Source: Bacteroidota bacterium (GTDB lineage: Bacteria; Bacteroidota; Bacteroidia; B-17B0; Aurantibacillaceae). From it: a stretch of DNA of 64,000 bases. Within the stretch, counting starts at the first letter, position 1. Every line of letters starts with the position of its first letter. The DNA lies in assembly GCA_013697245.1 (NCBI GenBank), contig JACCXH010000007.1:62001-126000 (forward strand), given 5' to 3'. Positions 17,355 to 26,149 of this stretch are shown piece by piece. Under the pieces are notes generated by a model that worked only from the letters and a program-made list of their open reading frames with translations, had not been told where the DNA came from and did not search any database. A program made the position numbers and the translations under genes.

Positions 17355-17897
17355 TTAAGCTGTTCCGGTTTTTCTTACTCCTGTTGTTTTTTTAACGCCA
17401 ACACTTGTTTTGGCTTTGTTGCCATCTTTTGAAATACCTTTTTTAATTGCTTTGGTTTTATCATCTGCTTTAAGAGAAACTGCTTTTTCTTCGCCTTCTT
17501 TCTCTTCGCCTTTTTCTTTAAGGTTACCGGTTGATTGAAGGGCGTTATACCAACTGAATAATTTACGCATGTTACTTACATAAACACGGTCTTTATCGTA
17601 CTCAGGTAAAACTTCGCCAAAATATTTCTCAACGGCTTTATCGTCTGCTTTGCTATCAATTGCAGCACCGCCTTTTTCTTTTTCAAAAACAGCGGTCATA
17701 ATTTCTTCGATAGGCTTATCATCGCCTGTTGTGAACATACTAATATCCGATAAAGTGGAAACTTTAGTTGACGCATAAACGTTTACTCTTTTTTTATCGG
17801 TTAAGCCTTCTACAATAATTCCGTTCTTGCTTTGCGCCACAATTTTATATAAACCCGGCTGTCCTGAAATGGAGATAATTCCTGTTAGATCGATCAT
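17355..17897 (-). CDS. DUF5606 domain-containing protein
   Basis: A 180-residue cytosolic protein. The N-terminal 130 residues match a domain common in Bacteroidota: DLTGIISISGQPGLYKIVAQSKNGIIVEGL, then a VNVYASTKVSTLSDISMFT block and KLFSWYNAL. The C-terminal 50 residues are a low-complexity Lys/Glu/Thr-rich tail (KADDKTKAIKKG, VGVKKTTGVRKTG), basic at the end and suggestive of nucleic-acid or ribosome contact. Function is not established. It is monocistronic, with its own promoter and terminator. Confidence 0.85.
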   Translation of the reverse strand: MIDLTGIISISGQPGLYKIVAQSKNGIIVEGLTDKKRVNVYASTKVSTLSDISMFTTGDDKPIEEIMTAVFEKEKGGAAIDSKADDKAVEKYFGEVLPEYDKDRVYVSNMRKLFSWYNALQSTGNLKEKGEEKEGEEKAVSLKADDKTKAIKKGISKDGNKAKTSVGVKKTTGVRKTGTA

Positions 17898-17922
17898 ACT
17901 CTTTTAATTTTTATTCTATTAG

Positions 17923-17949
17923 CAAATATAGGTTTTTTCTTGAAAACAA
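17923..17949 (-). promoter_or_regulatory. Promoter of the DUF5606 gene
   Basis: The minus-strand TATATTTG (17930-17923) matches TAnnTTTG exactly. TTG at 17949-17947 lies 16 bases upstream, slightly short of the usual spacing. The leader is about 20 bases. Confidence 0.55.
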
Positions 17950-18116
17950 CGACTTTTTTATGCAAAAAATGGGTCTATTATAATAAATTAATGTAAGATC
18001 TTGAAGGTTAAAAAGTACAGTTTTACTGCGTTTAACCTGATCGCTAAACTAATACGGATTAATTTTTGTTTTTAAACCTTTATTGATACTTTAGTATCCG
18101 CTAAAACGCTGAATAT

Positions 18117-19406
18117 ATGAAATACCAGGCCATTGATAGTACACTATTTATTGAAAACAGAAATAAATTCAAAAATAATTTAAAGCCAAATTCGTTAGCC
18201 ATATTTGTAAGTAACGACATTATGCCAACCAACGCCGATGGCCACATGGGCTTTAAACAAAATAGCGATCTTTTTTATTTAACAGGCATCGACCAGGAAG
18301 AAACCGCTTTGGTTATTTTTCCGGATGTGAAAGATGGTAAACACAAAGAAATCTTATTTGTAAAAGAAACCAACGAGCTGATTGCTATTTGGGAAGGTGC
18401 AAAATTAAACAAGTTGCAAGCAACCTCGGTTAGCGGCATTGAACATATTTACTGGATCCAGGATTTTTATAAAGTAATGCAACCCTTCTTTTTTCAGGCA
18501 GAAAATATTTATTTAAATTCTAACGAGCATGCCAGGAACGGTAATACAACTGAAACTGCAGAGGCCCGTTTCAATAAAGTAATTCAAACAAAATTTCCGC
18601 TGCATAAATATGAGCGCAGTGCCCCTATCATGCATAAGGTTCGCGCGCTTAAAAGCACACAAGAAATTGAATTGATACAACAAGCCTGCGATATTACCGA
18701 AAAAGGGTTTAGACGTTTATTATCATTTATTAAACCTGGTGTTTGGGAACATGAGATCGAAGCGGAATTAATTCACGAATTTATTCGTAACCGCTCGCAA
18801 GGTTTTGCTTACGGACCAATTGTGGCAAGTGGAAAAAATGCCTGCGTTTTACATTACGTTGAAAATAATAAGCAATGCAAAGATGGTGATGTTATTTTGT
18901 TGGATGTAGCGGCAGAATATGCGAACTATGCCAGCGATCTTACACGCTGCCTTCCGATAAACGGTAAATTCAGTAAACGCCAGAAAGAAGTTTATAATGC
19001 TGTTTTACGTGTACACAAAGCGGCTGCAAAAATGTTATTACCGGGCCAAACATTTGATAAATACAACAAAGCAGTTGGCGATCTGATGACAGAGGAATTA
19101 TTACAATTAGGTTTAATAAAAACCGATGATGTAAAAAAACAAAATCCGGCCTGGCCTGCTTACAAAAAATATTTTATGCATGGCACTTCTCATTTTTTAG
19201 GATTAGATGTGCATGATGTTGGTTTTTTTACAGAGCCAATGCAAGCCGGAATGGTGTTTACCGTAGAACCCGGTATTTATATTCCTGAAGAAGGTTTGGG
19301 TATCCGAATCGAAAATAATTTACTGGTAACTACAACAGGACAATTAGACCTGATGAAAAATATTCCAATTGAAGCAGATGAAATAGAAGCTTTGATGAAT
19401 AAGTAA
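18117..19406 (+). CDS. pepP: Aminopeptidase P family (Xaa-Pro aminopeptidase, M24)
   Basis: A cytosolic di-metal peptidase of 429 residues that removes an N-terminal residue preceding proline. The N-terminal creatinase-like domain (PTNADGHMGFKQNSDLFYLTG) precedes the pita-bread catalytic domain. The metal ligands are visible in order: Asp in LLDVAAEY, Asp in ASDLTR, His in MHGTSHFLGLDVHD, Glu in VFTVEPG and Glu in GIRIENN. No signal peptide is seen. A short gap of 46 bases separates it from the PorP/SprF gene, so they may be co-transcribed, though nothing links them functionally. Confidence 0.95.
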   Translation: MKYQAIDSTLFIENRNKFKNNLKPNSLAIFVSNDIMPTNADGHMGFKQNSDLFYLTGIDQEETALVIFPDVKDGKHKEILFVKETNELIAIWEGAKLNKLQATSVSGIEHIYWIQDFYKVMQPFFFQAENIYLNSNEHARNGNTTETAEARFNKVIQTKFPLHKYERSAPIMHKVRALKSTQEIELIQQACDITEKGFRRLLSFIKPGVWEHEIEAELIHEFIRNRSQGFAYGPIVASGKNACVLHYVENNKQCKDGDVILLDVAAEYANYASDLTRCLPINGKFSKRQKEVYNAVLRVHKAAAKMLLPGQTFDKYNKAVGDLMTEELLQLGLIKTDDVKKQNPAWPAYKKYFMHGTSHFLGLDVHDVGFFTEPMQAGMVFTVEPGIYIPEEGLGIRIENNLLVTTTGQLDLMKNIPIEADEIEALMNK

Positions 19407-19452
19407 TAGTGTGGGGATTTTTTTGTAAATTTATTTAACTAAAAATTCTATC

Positions 19453-20391
19453 ATGATCAGGAAATTTTATTTTTTTACCATTTCGGTTTTAGTTCTAAAT
19501 ATAGCTTTAGCACAAGACCCTACCTTTTTTAATGCACGCCAATCATTGGTTTATTTAAATCCATCATTTGCAGGTAGCAATGGAGGTATCCGTAATCAAT
19601 TTTCATATCGTAATCAATGGCCTAATCTTAGCGGTACTTATGTTACTTTCTTAAACACCTTTGACGCTTATATTAACTCTATTAAGGGTGGCATTTATTT
19701 CTCAGCACTGCATGATGACCAGGCGCATGGCACTTTGAAAACTGATGTTTTTAGTTTAGGCTACGCGCAATATATTTCTTTAATGGAAGGAAACTTAAAA
19801 ATAATTCCTTCTCTTCAGGCCTCAGCTGGTGTTAAGCAACTTGACAGAACAAAATTAAATTTTGGAGATGTGATTGATGCGCGCAGAGGTTTTGTTTGGA
19901 ACGTTCCAAGTACACCTCTTGTTTCAAAAAAAACATATTTAGATCTTAGCTCCGGTTTATTGATCAATTACAAGAGTTTTTATTTTGGCTCATCAATTTT
20001 TCATATTAACCAACCGGATGAAGGGTTATTAGGCGCAAGTAAACTGCCTTACCGTTTATCGTTATACTCGTCTTATAATTTTAAAATAAACGAGAAAACA
20101 TTATTGCATTTTTTTACGCGCTACGAACGTCAACAAAAGTTCGATTGCCTGTACCTGAATGTTAATGCGTTACTATTTAAACACATTATTATTGGCGGAG
20201 GCTATACTTCCAATAATACAGTTGATTTTAATCTGGGATACAGACACGATTTTTTTGTGCTTTCTTTAGGATATGATATAACAACATCTAAACTTTCCGA
20301 AAACACAGCCGGTTCCTGGGTATTACAAGGAAGCTTTAACCTTCGTAAAAAAGAGCAAAGAAAAGTAATCACCGATTTTGAAAAATGGTAA
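19453..20391 (+). CDS. PorP/SprF family type IX secretion membrane protein
   Basis: A 312-residue outer-membrane protein. A signal peptide (about 1-20) ends before QDPTFFNA. The start of the mature protein, LVYLNPSFAGSNGGIRNQFSYRNQWP, is the hallmark of the PorP/SprF family, followed by a series of amphipathic beta-strands typical of a barrel. Members help T9SS deliver or anchor surface proteins such as SprB; many genomes carry several, often next to a large adhesin gene. No such gene or other T9SS core gene is adjacent here. A bidirectional terminator follows. Confidence 0.93.
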   Translation: MIRKFYFFTISVLVLNIALAQDPTFFNARQSLVYLNPSFAGSNGGIRNQFSYRNQWPNLSGTYVTFLNTFDAYINSIKGGIYFSALHDDQAHGTLKTDVFSLGYAQYISLMEGNLKIIPSLQASAGVKQLDRTKLNFGDVIDARRGFVWNVPSTPLVSKKTYLDLSSGLLINYKSFYFGSSIFHINQPDEGLLGASKLPYRLSLYSSYNFKINEKTLLHFFTRYERQQKFDCLYLNVNALLFKHIIIGGGYTSNNTVDFNLGYRHDFFVLSLGYDITTSKLSENTAGSWVLQGSFNLRKKEQRKVITDFEKW

Positions 20392-20394
20392 AAT

Positions 20395-20424
20395 AAAAAA
20401 GCCACATCCTTATGCGGCTTTTTT
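20395..20424. terminator. Bidirectional terminator between porP/sprF-like gene and channel gene
   Basis: A 9-bp stem AAAAAAGCC/GGCTTTTTT (20395-20403 with 20416-20424) with a short inner CA/TG pair lies between two convergent genes. It ends in T runs on both strands. Confidence 0.85.
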
Positions 20425-20444
20425 GATTTGCAAAGAATTGTTTT

Positions 20445-22349
20445 CTAATCTTCTGCTAAAACAATTATAAAATCATTTTCGCTAAAGGTTAATTTTTTAG
20501 ATTTATCAGGGTTAATGTTCACGCCAAAGTGTTGATCAGAATCTGCATTCAAAGAAGAGATCCTATAGCCAATAGCAGATTCATTTAACTGCGCTGCGCT
20601 TTCCATCACAGTATAAAAATTAACCGGCTGTCCAGCCTTCACATAGTTACTTACAGGCTTTAAATATACTTCGGATCCTTCTGCCTGGAACAACACATCG
20701 TAAACTTTTTTAAGGTCTTGGTTCTCGCTTAACTGACTTAGCATTAAACTTATCAGGTTATCACTCACAATAAAATCATCAGCCTTTGCAACCACGCCTA
20801 AATCACGGTTCCTGATATCCAGCATTTCAGATACAATGCTAAAATCTTTTCCGGCCTTCTCGCTTAAATTACGAAGGTGCAGTAAACAGATCAAAGTTTT
20901 TGCATCGCTCTCTTGCGTATCAATATCTGTGTAACTTAATAAAATAATATGGTCAAAGATCTCCGGTTTTAAACCTACTAGCGTTGCTTTATCGTTAATA
21001 TTTCCTTTTTGAAGTTGTATCTTTTGCTTCTCTAATTTACTTTGAAGTTCGGCAATGTCTTCTTCTATCTCTACTACATCTGCTACGATTAAAACTTCAG
21101 AACCCTTGGCAACATAATTATCCAATTCTTCAATGATACGAATACCTCTTGCATTCCAACCAAGGATCAAGGTTTTCTCTACACTGGCTGCTTTTAATTC
21201 GGCACGACTAAATAGTTTTTCATCCACATCAAAACTGGTCTTGCCACTTAAAACAACAGTATCATCATCTTCAGAAATAGCAATTATTTTATCGCCTTTA
21301 TTAATAACAGTATCCATTGGCGGATTGATCAAGGCAGAGCCGTCTTTTGTGAACAGACCAATTACAGAAGATTTTTCATAAGCTAATAAAGAGTCTTTAT
21401 ATTTTTTTCCAAATAATTTTGGTTCTTCCTGGAAATAAATTTCATCGCCATCAAACTGTAATAACTCGCTATACACAATGCTTAAGCCGGACTGGCGACA
21501 AGTTTGTGCAGTGATACGTGAAATAAGATCGGATGACATTACAAATACTGTTTCGTCGTTACCAACTAACTCTGCCGCTTCCATATTTTTTGGATCCTTA
21601 ATTTCGGCAACAATTGCATAAGGACTTTCTTTCCTGTTCTTGCCATTGGTTAAAGCTAATACAGATTTTATTACATAAGTATCTGCGTTATCTTCTGTAC
21701 CTGCTAAAACAATTATAGAGCGGGCTTCGTTTGGATTAACCAAAGCAATATTTGTTGACTCAAGCGGGCTACCGCTTCTAACAATTAATTTAGTATTCCT
21801 AAAATCTTCTATCTTGCTGCGGATCTCATCTTCCATTTCGCCTTTGTCGCGATCGGCTAAAATAACGATGCTTGGTTTTTTTTGATTTTCGTTGGCCTCA
21901 ATAATTTCGGATATGATAGAAAAAACTTTCTCAGACCAGCCTAAAATTAAAGTATGGTTACTTTCTAATACACGTGAGCGACCTTTTTTTAATTCATCTA
22001 ATTTTTCGTCAATGCCTGATGAAATAGTACCAATTAAAATAGAGATCAAAAAGATACCGCCTAAAGTTGCAATAAAACGCACCGCACGAAACGCCCAGCC
22101 TTCATCGCCTCCCATGGTTCCTGAATCTAAGGTGGCCATTAAACTTTGCCATGCCCCTTCTATAAATCCTAAATTCTCCGCATCCGGTTCAGGAGAACTT
22201 TTTATACCGAATACTAATATTAATAAGCCTAATATCAATACCATAAATAAAGAAAATATGGCCAGCCATTTTATTACGCCGCTTGGGCCGGCAGACATAG
22301 TATTTTCAAAATAGTACCTGGCTTTTTCGCGAAATGATGGTTGATTCAT
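20445..22349 (-). CDS. CASTOR/POLLUX-like ion channel with RCK/TrkA-N domains
   Basis: A 634-residue inner-membrane protein. Two strong helices (about 26-50 and 88-112) flank a pore-loop-like segment LDSGTMGGD (about 74-82). Two Rossmann-type regulatory domains follow, each opening with the same TLILGW motif (about 133 and 393), with acidic nucleotide- or ion-binding loops (VILADRDKGEMED, VLIVADVVEIEED). This architecture matches the plant CASTOR/POLLUX family and its little-studied bacterial homologues. Ion selectivity (Ca or K) and the ligand are not known. The gene is followed by a bidirectional terminator and lies after the DPP-IV gene on the same strand (62-base gap). Confidence 0.88.
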   Translation of the reverse strand: MNQPSFREKARYYFENTMSAGPSGVIKWLAIFSLFMVLILGLLILVFGIKSSPEPDAENLGFIEGAWQSLMATLDSGTMGGDEGWAFRAVRFIATLGGIFLISILIGTISSGIDEKLDELKKGRSRVLESNHTLILGWSEKVFSIISEIIEANENQKKPSIVILADRDKGEMEDEIRSKIEDFRNTKLIVRSGSPLESTNIALVNPNEARSIIVLAGTEDNADTYVIKSVLALTNGKNRKESPYAIVAEIKDPKNMEAAELVGNDETVFVMSSDLISRITAQTCRQSGLSIVYSELLQFDGDEIYFQEEPKLFGKKYKDSLLAYEKSSVIGLFTKDGSALINPPMDTVINKGDKIIAISEDDDTVVLSGKTSFDVDEKLFSRAELKAASVEKTLILGWNARGIRIIEELDNYVAKGSEVLIVADVVEIEEDIAELQSKLEKQKIQLQKGNINDKATLVGLKPEIFDHIILLSYTDIDTQESDAKTLICLLHLRNLSEKAGKDFSIVSEMLDIRNRDLGVVAKADDFIVSDNLISLMLSQLSENQDLKKVYDVLFQAEGSEVYLKPVSNYVKAGQPVNFYTVMESAAQLNESAIGYRISSLNADSDQHFGVNINPDKSKKLTFSENDFIIVLAED

Positions 22350-22411
22350 GATAAAAATATTAAGGGTTTATATTAATTAAACAATGTATTCTCTTTTAAA
22401 AATAACTAAAT

Positions 22412-24553
22412 TTATAGATTATCAATAAAATAATTACAAATCTTTTCCATTAGGTGTGCCCTGTCTTTTCCAAGCACATTATGTTCGTGTCCGGGGTAAA
22501 CATAATAATCTAACTGTACCCCTTTTTCAACTGCCTTCTTTTGGTACATAATGCTGTGTTGCCAAACCACCACAGGGTCCTGGGCGCCATGAATCATTAA
22601 TAATTTACCTTTTAGGTTACTCACATAGTTCAATAAATTATTTTTGTCGTAGCCATCTTTATTTTCTTGTGGTGTATCATTATAACGTTCGCCATACATG
22701 ATCTCGTAATAACTCCAGTCAATTACCGGTCCGCCGGCTGCGCCAACTTTAAAGGTGCTGGGATAGCGGGTCATTAATGAAGTAGTCATAAAGCCGCCGT
22801 AACTCCAGCCATGAACGCCAAGCCGTGTTACATCAACATAGGGCAACGATTTTAAATAATTAACGCCGCTAATTTGATCTTCCATTTCTTTTGAACCCAC
22901 CTGCCGGTGTATTGCCTGTTCAAAGGCCTTACCACGGTAATTGGTTCCGCGTCCATCTAGTGTAAAAATAATAAATCCTTTTTGCGCCATGTATTGATAC
23001 CATAATTCGCCACCGGCCATCCAGCTATTGGTAACCATTTGCGAATGCGGCCCATTATATAAATAAACCAATACGGGATATTTTTTTGTGCTGTCAAAAT
23101 TTACAGGCTTAAACATTCGGCAATATAGATCCGTTCCTTCAACATTTTTAATGGTGAACATATTCCATTGACCCAATTTATAATTTTTAATTGGGTTTTC
23201 TGCTGTATAAACAGTTTTTGATGAGCCACTTGAAGTATTTATAACTCGGTATTCACGCGGGATATAACAAGAAGTAAAATTATCAATAAAGTAATCTCCT
23301 TTTTTGCTTAATACGGCAGTATGGTAACCGTTACCCTGTGTTAATTTTTTCATTTTACCACTTTTTATATTAACCGAATAAAAATCCTGGTTAACCGGGC
23401 TTTGTTCTGCCGCGTGAAAGAATAAATGTTCTCCTTTTTCATCAAAGCCGTTATCTTCTTTTACTTCCCAATTGCCTTTGGTAAGTTGTTTTATTAAGGT
23501 GCCATTAATATTATATAAATAAAAATGATTGTAACCATCTCTTCTGCTTTGCCAGATAAATTGCGACGGATTGTTTTTAACAAATAACATTGGGTTTAAG
23601 GGCTCTGCATATTTTTCATCTTTTTCTTCAAAAAGTGTTCTTACATAATCACCGCTTAGAGCGTCATATTCATTTACACTAAATTGATTTTGCTCGCGGT
23701 TAACAATGGCGATATAAAGGTGTTTCTCATCCGGGCTCCAGGCTATATTGGTTAAATACTGATCTCTCGGACCTTCTGTTTTTATTTTAACGCTTGCGTT
23801 ATTTTTTAAATTATAGATCAATACAGTTACATAATGGCTTTTGCCGCCGGCCATTGGGTATTTAATATTTTTGCTTTGTGCAGGATTGGTACTCCAATCA
23901 ATAATGGGATAATCTTTTACATCACTTTGATCCATGCGATAATACGCTAGTGCATTGCCTTTCGGACTCCAAAAAATTCCTTTATTAATGCCAAATTCTT
24001 CGCGGTGAACACTTTTACCGTTTACAATTTCGTAAGAACCATCCGTAGTAACCTGGTTAACCTTACCATTGTTTGATATGTATAAGTTATTGGCATTTAC
24101 ATAAGCGTACACTTCGCCCTCTTTAAAATTTTCAAGGTTCTCTAAAGTAAAGTCATTTAGTTTTCTTTCCGATTTTACTACAGAATTTTTCTCTGCAGAA
24201 TAAAGCCATTCACCCTTTTTATTATGAAAATAAAACTGATGTTCGTTTTGCCACGATACGCCGTCAAAGCTTGAAATTGTATCTATAGCTGTTGCAACCA
24301 GCATTTTATTAAAAGCTACAGTAGAAAGTGCAGAAATTGTTTTACCACTTTCAGCATCCAGAACAATAAGTTCGTTCTTTTCAATGTACGCTACTTTTTT
24401 TGAGTCCGGAATAAAACCTAGTGCTTGTAAACGTTTTGGGGCTAGTGATGTTCTACCTTTCCAAACAGCATCTTGTATGGTAAGTAGCTGATCCTGCGAA
24501 AAAACGAACGAAGAAATAATAATTAGAAGGAAACTAAAGCTACTTTTTTTCAT
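22412..24553 (-). CDS. Exported S9 family prolyl peptidase (DPP-IV/prolyl tripeptidyl peptidase type)
   Basis: A 713-residue serine peptidase with a signal peptide (about 1-19). The N-terminal eight-bladed propeller carries the DPP-IV signature HREEFGINKGIFWSPKGNALAYYRMDQ. The C-terminal alpha/beta-hydrolase domain has the nucleophile in GWSYGGF (Ser at about 584), the Asp in HGAQDPVV and the His in YPGHEHNV. It should release di- or tripeptides ending in proline from peptides in the periplasm or at the surface. The length and order match the Bacteroidota DPP-IV/PTP family; the exact cleavage mode is not visible. Confidence 0.95.
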   Translation of the reverse strand: MKKSSFSFLLIIISSFVFSQDQLLTIQDAVWKGRTSLAPKRLQALGFIPDSKKVAYIEKNELIVLDAESGKTISALSTVAFNKMLVATAIDTISSFDGVSWQNEHQFYFHNKKGEWLYSAEKNSVVKSERKLNDFTLENLENFKEGEVYAYVNANNLYISNNGKVNQVTTDGSYEIVNGKSVHREEFGINKGIFWSPKGNALAYYRMDQSDVKDYPIIDWSTNPAQSKNIKYPMAGGKSHYVTVLIYNLKNNASVKIKTEGPRDQYLTNIAWSPDEKHLYIAIVNREQNQFSVNEYDALSGDYVRTLFEEKDEKYAEPLNPMLFVKNNPSQFIWQSRRDGYNHFYLYNINGTLIKQLTKGNWEVKEDNGFDEKGEHLFFHAAEQSPVNQDFYSVNIKSGKMKKLTQGNGYHTAVLSKKGDYFIDNFTSCYIPREYRVINTSSGSSKTVYTAENPIKNYKLGQWNMFTIKNVEGTDLYCRMFKPVNFDSTKKYPVLVYLYNGPHSQMVTNSWMAGGELWYQYMAQKGFIIFTLDGRGTNYRGKAFEQAIHRQVGSKEMEDQISGVNYLKSLPYVDVTRLGVHGWSYGGFMTTSLMTRYPSTFKVGAAGGPVIDWSYYEIMYGERYNDTPQENKDGYDKNNLLNYVSNLKGKLLMIHGAQDPVVVWQHSIMYQKKAVEKGVQLDYYVYPGHEHNVLGKDRAHLMEKICNYFIDNL

Positions 24554-24578
24554 AATTATTTTTGTTAATTTAGAGCAT

Positions 24579-24607
24579 TAAATATAAGCATAAAATAATT
24601 ATCACAA
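24579..24607 (-). promoter_or_regulatory. Possible promoter of the S9 peptidase gene
   Basis: On the minus strand TTG (24607-24605), an 18-base spacer and TATATTTA (24586-24579), one mismatch from TAnnTTTG. The leader is about 25 bases. Confidence 0.4.
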
Positions 24608-24612
24608 ATGTT

Positions 24613-25092
24613 TTGTTATCTTATTTGATAATTCATTTCGGTTGTATTTTACTTTACTCAAACCCTTTTGTTACTCAAAAAAACAAAGCCGAATATTACA
24701 GCCAGGCCTACGTATATCCATACTTCCACCAAAGCTGGAATTTATTTGCACCTGCTCCAACTACCAATTACAAATTGTATTGCGAATACGCAGATATCGG
24801 AGAACAAAAATCCGATCTTTTCTCTGAGATCAAACTAATGCATCAAACAAATCGTTTAAAAGGCTACGAACCATTATTGGTGGCGTTTTCAAACAGCATT
24901 TATTATTTTGAGAAGGCCTCAGGTCAGCAACCACTTAACGGACCAATTCAAAACGATGTAAATTTTAATATCATCGAAAAGCTATCAAAGAATTATTTAG
25001 AGTATTCCAGAAAGATCAGGGTAGATAAGCTTAAATTGATTCTGGTGGTAAATGAAAATTCTAACTCTAAACAAAGGGTTTATTTTAACTAA
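24613..25092 (+). CDS. DUF5819-like membrane-anchored protein
   Basis: A 159-residue protein with one N-terminal hydrophobic segment (about 2-20) and a soluble part containing YPYFHQSWNLFAPAP (about 35-49). This aromatic motif, W-x-LFAPxP, is what I associate with DUF5819-type proteins. The start must be TTG at 24613 or something non-standard: the only nearby ATG (24608) is out of frame and stops after six codons. A start missed further upstream by a sequencing error or a real frameshift is possible. Function is unknown. The patatin gene starts 49 bases downstream. Confidence 0.6.
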   Translation: MLSYLIIHFGCILLYSNPFVTQKNKAEYYSQAYVYPYFHQSWNLFAPAPTTNYKLYCEYADIGEQKSDLFSEIKLMHQTNRLKGYEPLLVAFSNSIYYFEKASGQQPLNGPIQNDVNFNIIEKLSKNYLEYSRKIRVDKLKLILVVNENSNSKQRVYFN

Positions 25093-25141
25093 GAAGCTTT
25101 ATTTTTTTCTCTTACAAAGATTTTTTTGGTACTTTTAGGCT

Positions 25142-26146
25142 ATGACAAAAGTGAAGAAAATTGATGTGGCTTTACAGGGCGGTGGCTCGCATGGCGCATA
25201 CTCGTGGGGGGTAATTGACCGGTTACTGGATGATGAAAGAATAGAGATAGATGGTATGTGTGGAACCAGCGCCGGAGCTATGAATGGCGTTTGCACAGTT
25301 TACGGTTTAAATAAAGGTGGTAAAAATTTAGCAAAACATCTTTTAGTAAAATTCTGGCACAAAATTTCTGAAGCAGGCAAATTATCTCCTTTACAACCTA
25401 CCTGGTTTGATAAGGTAATGAGCCCGGGAAACATGGACTATTCACCATCTTACAAATTTTTTTCGATGGCTTCAGAAAACATGTCCCCGGCGCAAATGAA
25501 TCCGCTAGGTATTAATCCACTTGAAAAAATATTGAATGAGCTGATCGATTTTGATGAGCTTCATAAAATGAGTCCGCCAAAATTATTTGTATGCGCAACA
25601 AATGTAAAAACCTGCGCACCAAAAATTTTTGGCCCAAAAGAAATAACATCTAAAGCCATTATGGCCAGTGCTTGTTTACCTTATATGTATAAAGCCGTTG
25701 AAATTGATGGCGAGTTCTATTGGGATGGTGGCTATATGGGTAACCCGCCACTGGGCCCGTTAACAAGCCACACGGAAGGGACTGATGATATTTTATTGGT
25801 AGAAGTAAACCCCTTCATAATAAAAAAAGTACCTGAAAATATCGAGGAAATAAAAGACCGTGTAAATGAGATCAGCTTTAACTCTTCTTTAGCTTTGGAA
25901 ATTCAACACATGGAATTTATAAATAACCTTGTTGATAAAGGAATTACTTTAGACGGAACATTAAAGAAAATAAATCTACACCGAGTAAGCTCAAATAATT
26001 CTTTGGGTGATTTTAATCTTTCAAGTAAACTAAATACCAACTGGGACTTTTTAATGCATCTTAAGAACTTAGGCTATGAAGCTTGTGGCGCATGGTTGGA
26101 TGCGAATTACAACAATATCGGAAAAAAATCAACCTTCCATTTATAA
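25142..26146 (+). CDS. Patatin-like phospholipase
   Basis: A 334-residue Ser-Asp dyad acyl hydrolase. The oxyanion-hole loop GGGSHGAYSWG (about 14-24) is followed by the nucleophile elbow GTSAG (Ser at residue 43) and the catalytic Asp in WDGGYMGNPP (Asp at about 195). There is no signal peptide, so it probably acts on membrane lipids or lipid droplets from the cytosolic side. It lies 3 bases before the M3 peptidase gene, so the two are likely co-transcribed. TACTTTTA, a -7-like box, ends 4 bases before the ATG. Confidence 0.93.
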   Translation: MTKVKKIDVALQGGGSHGAYSWGVIDRLLDDERIEIDGMCGTSAGAMNGVCTVYGLNKGGKNLAKHLLVKFWHKISEAGKLSPLQPTWFDKVMSPGNMDYSPSYKFFSMASENMSPAQMNPLGINPLEKILNELIDFDELHKMSPPKLFVCATNVKTCAPKIFGPKEITSKAIMASACLPYMYKAVEIDGEFYWDGGYMGNPPLGPLTSHTEGTDDILLVEVNPFIIKKVPENIEEIKDRVNEISFNSSLALEIQHMEFINNLVDKGITLDGTLKKINLHRVSSNNSLGDFNLSSKLNTNWDFLMHLKNLGYEACGAWLDANYNNIGKKSTFHL

Positions 26147-26149
26147 TTT

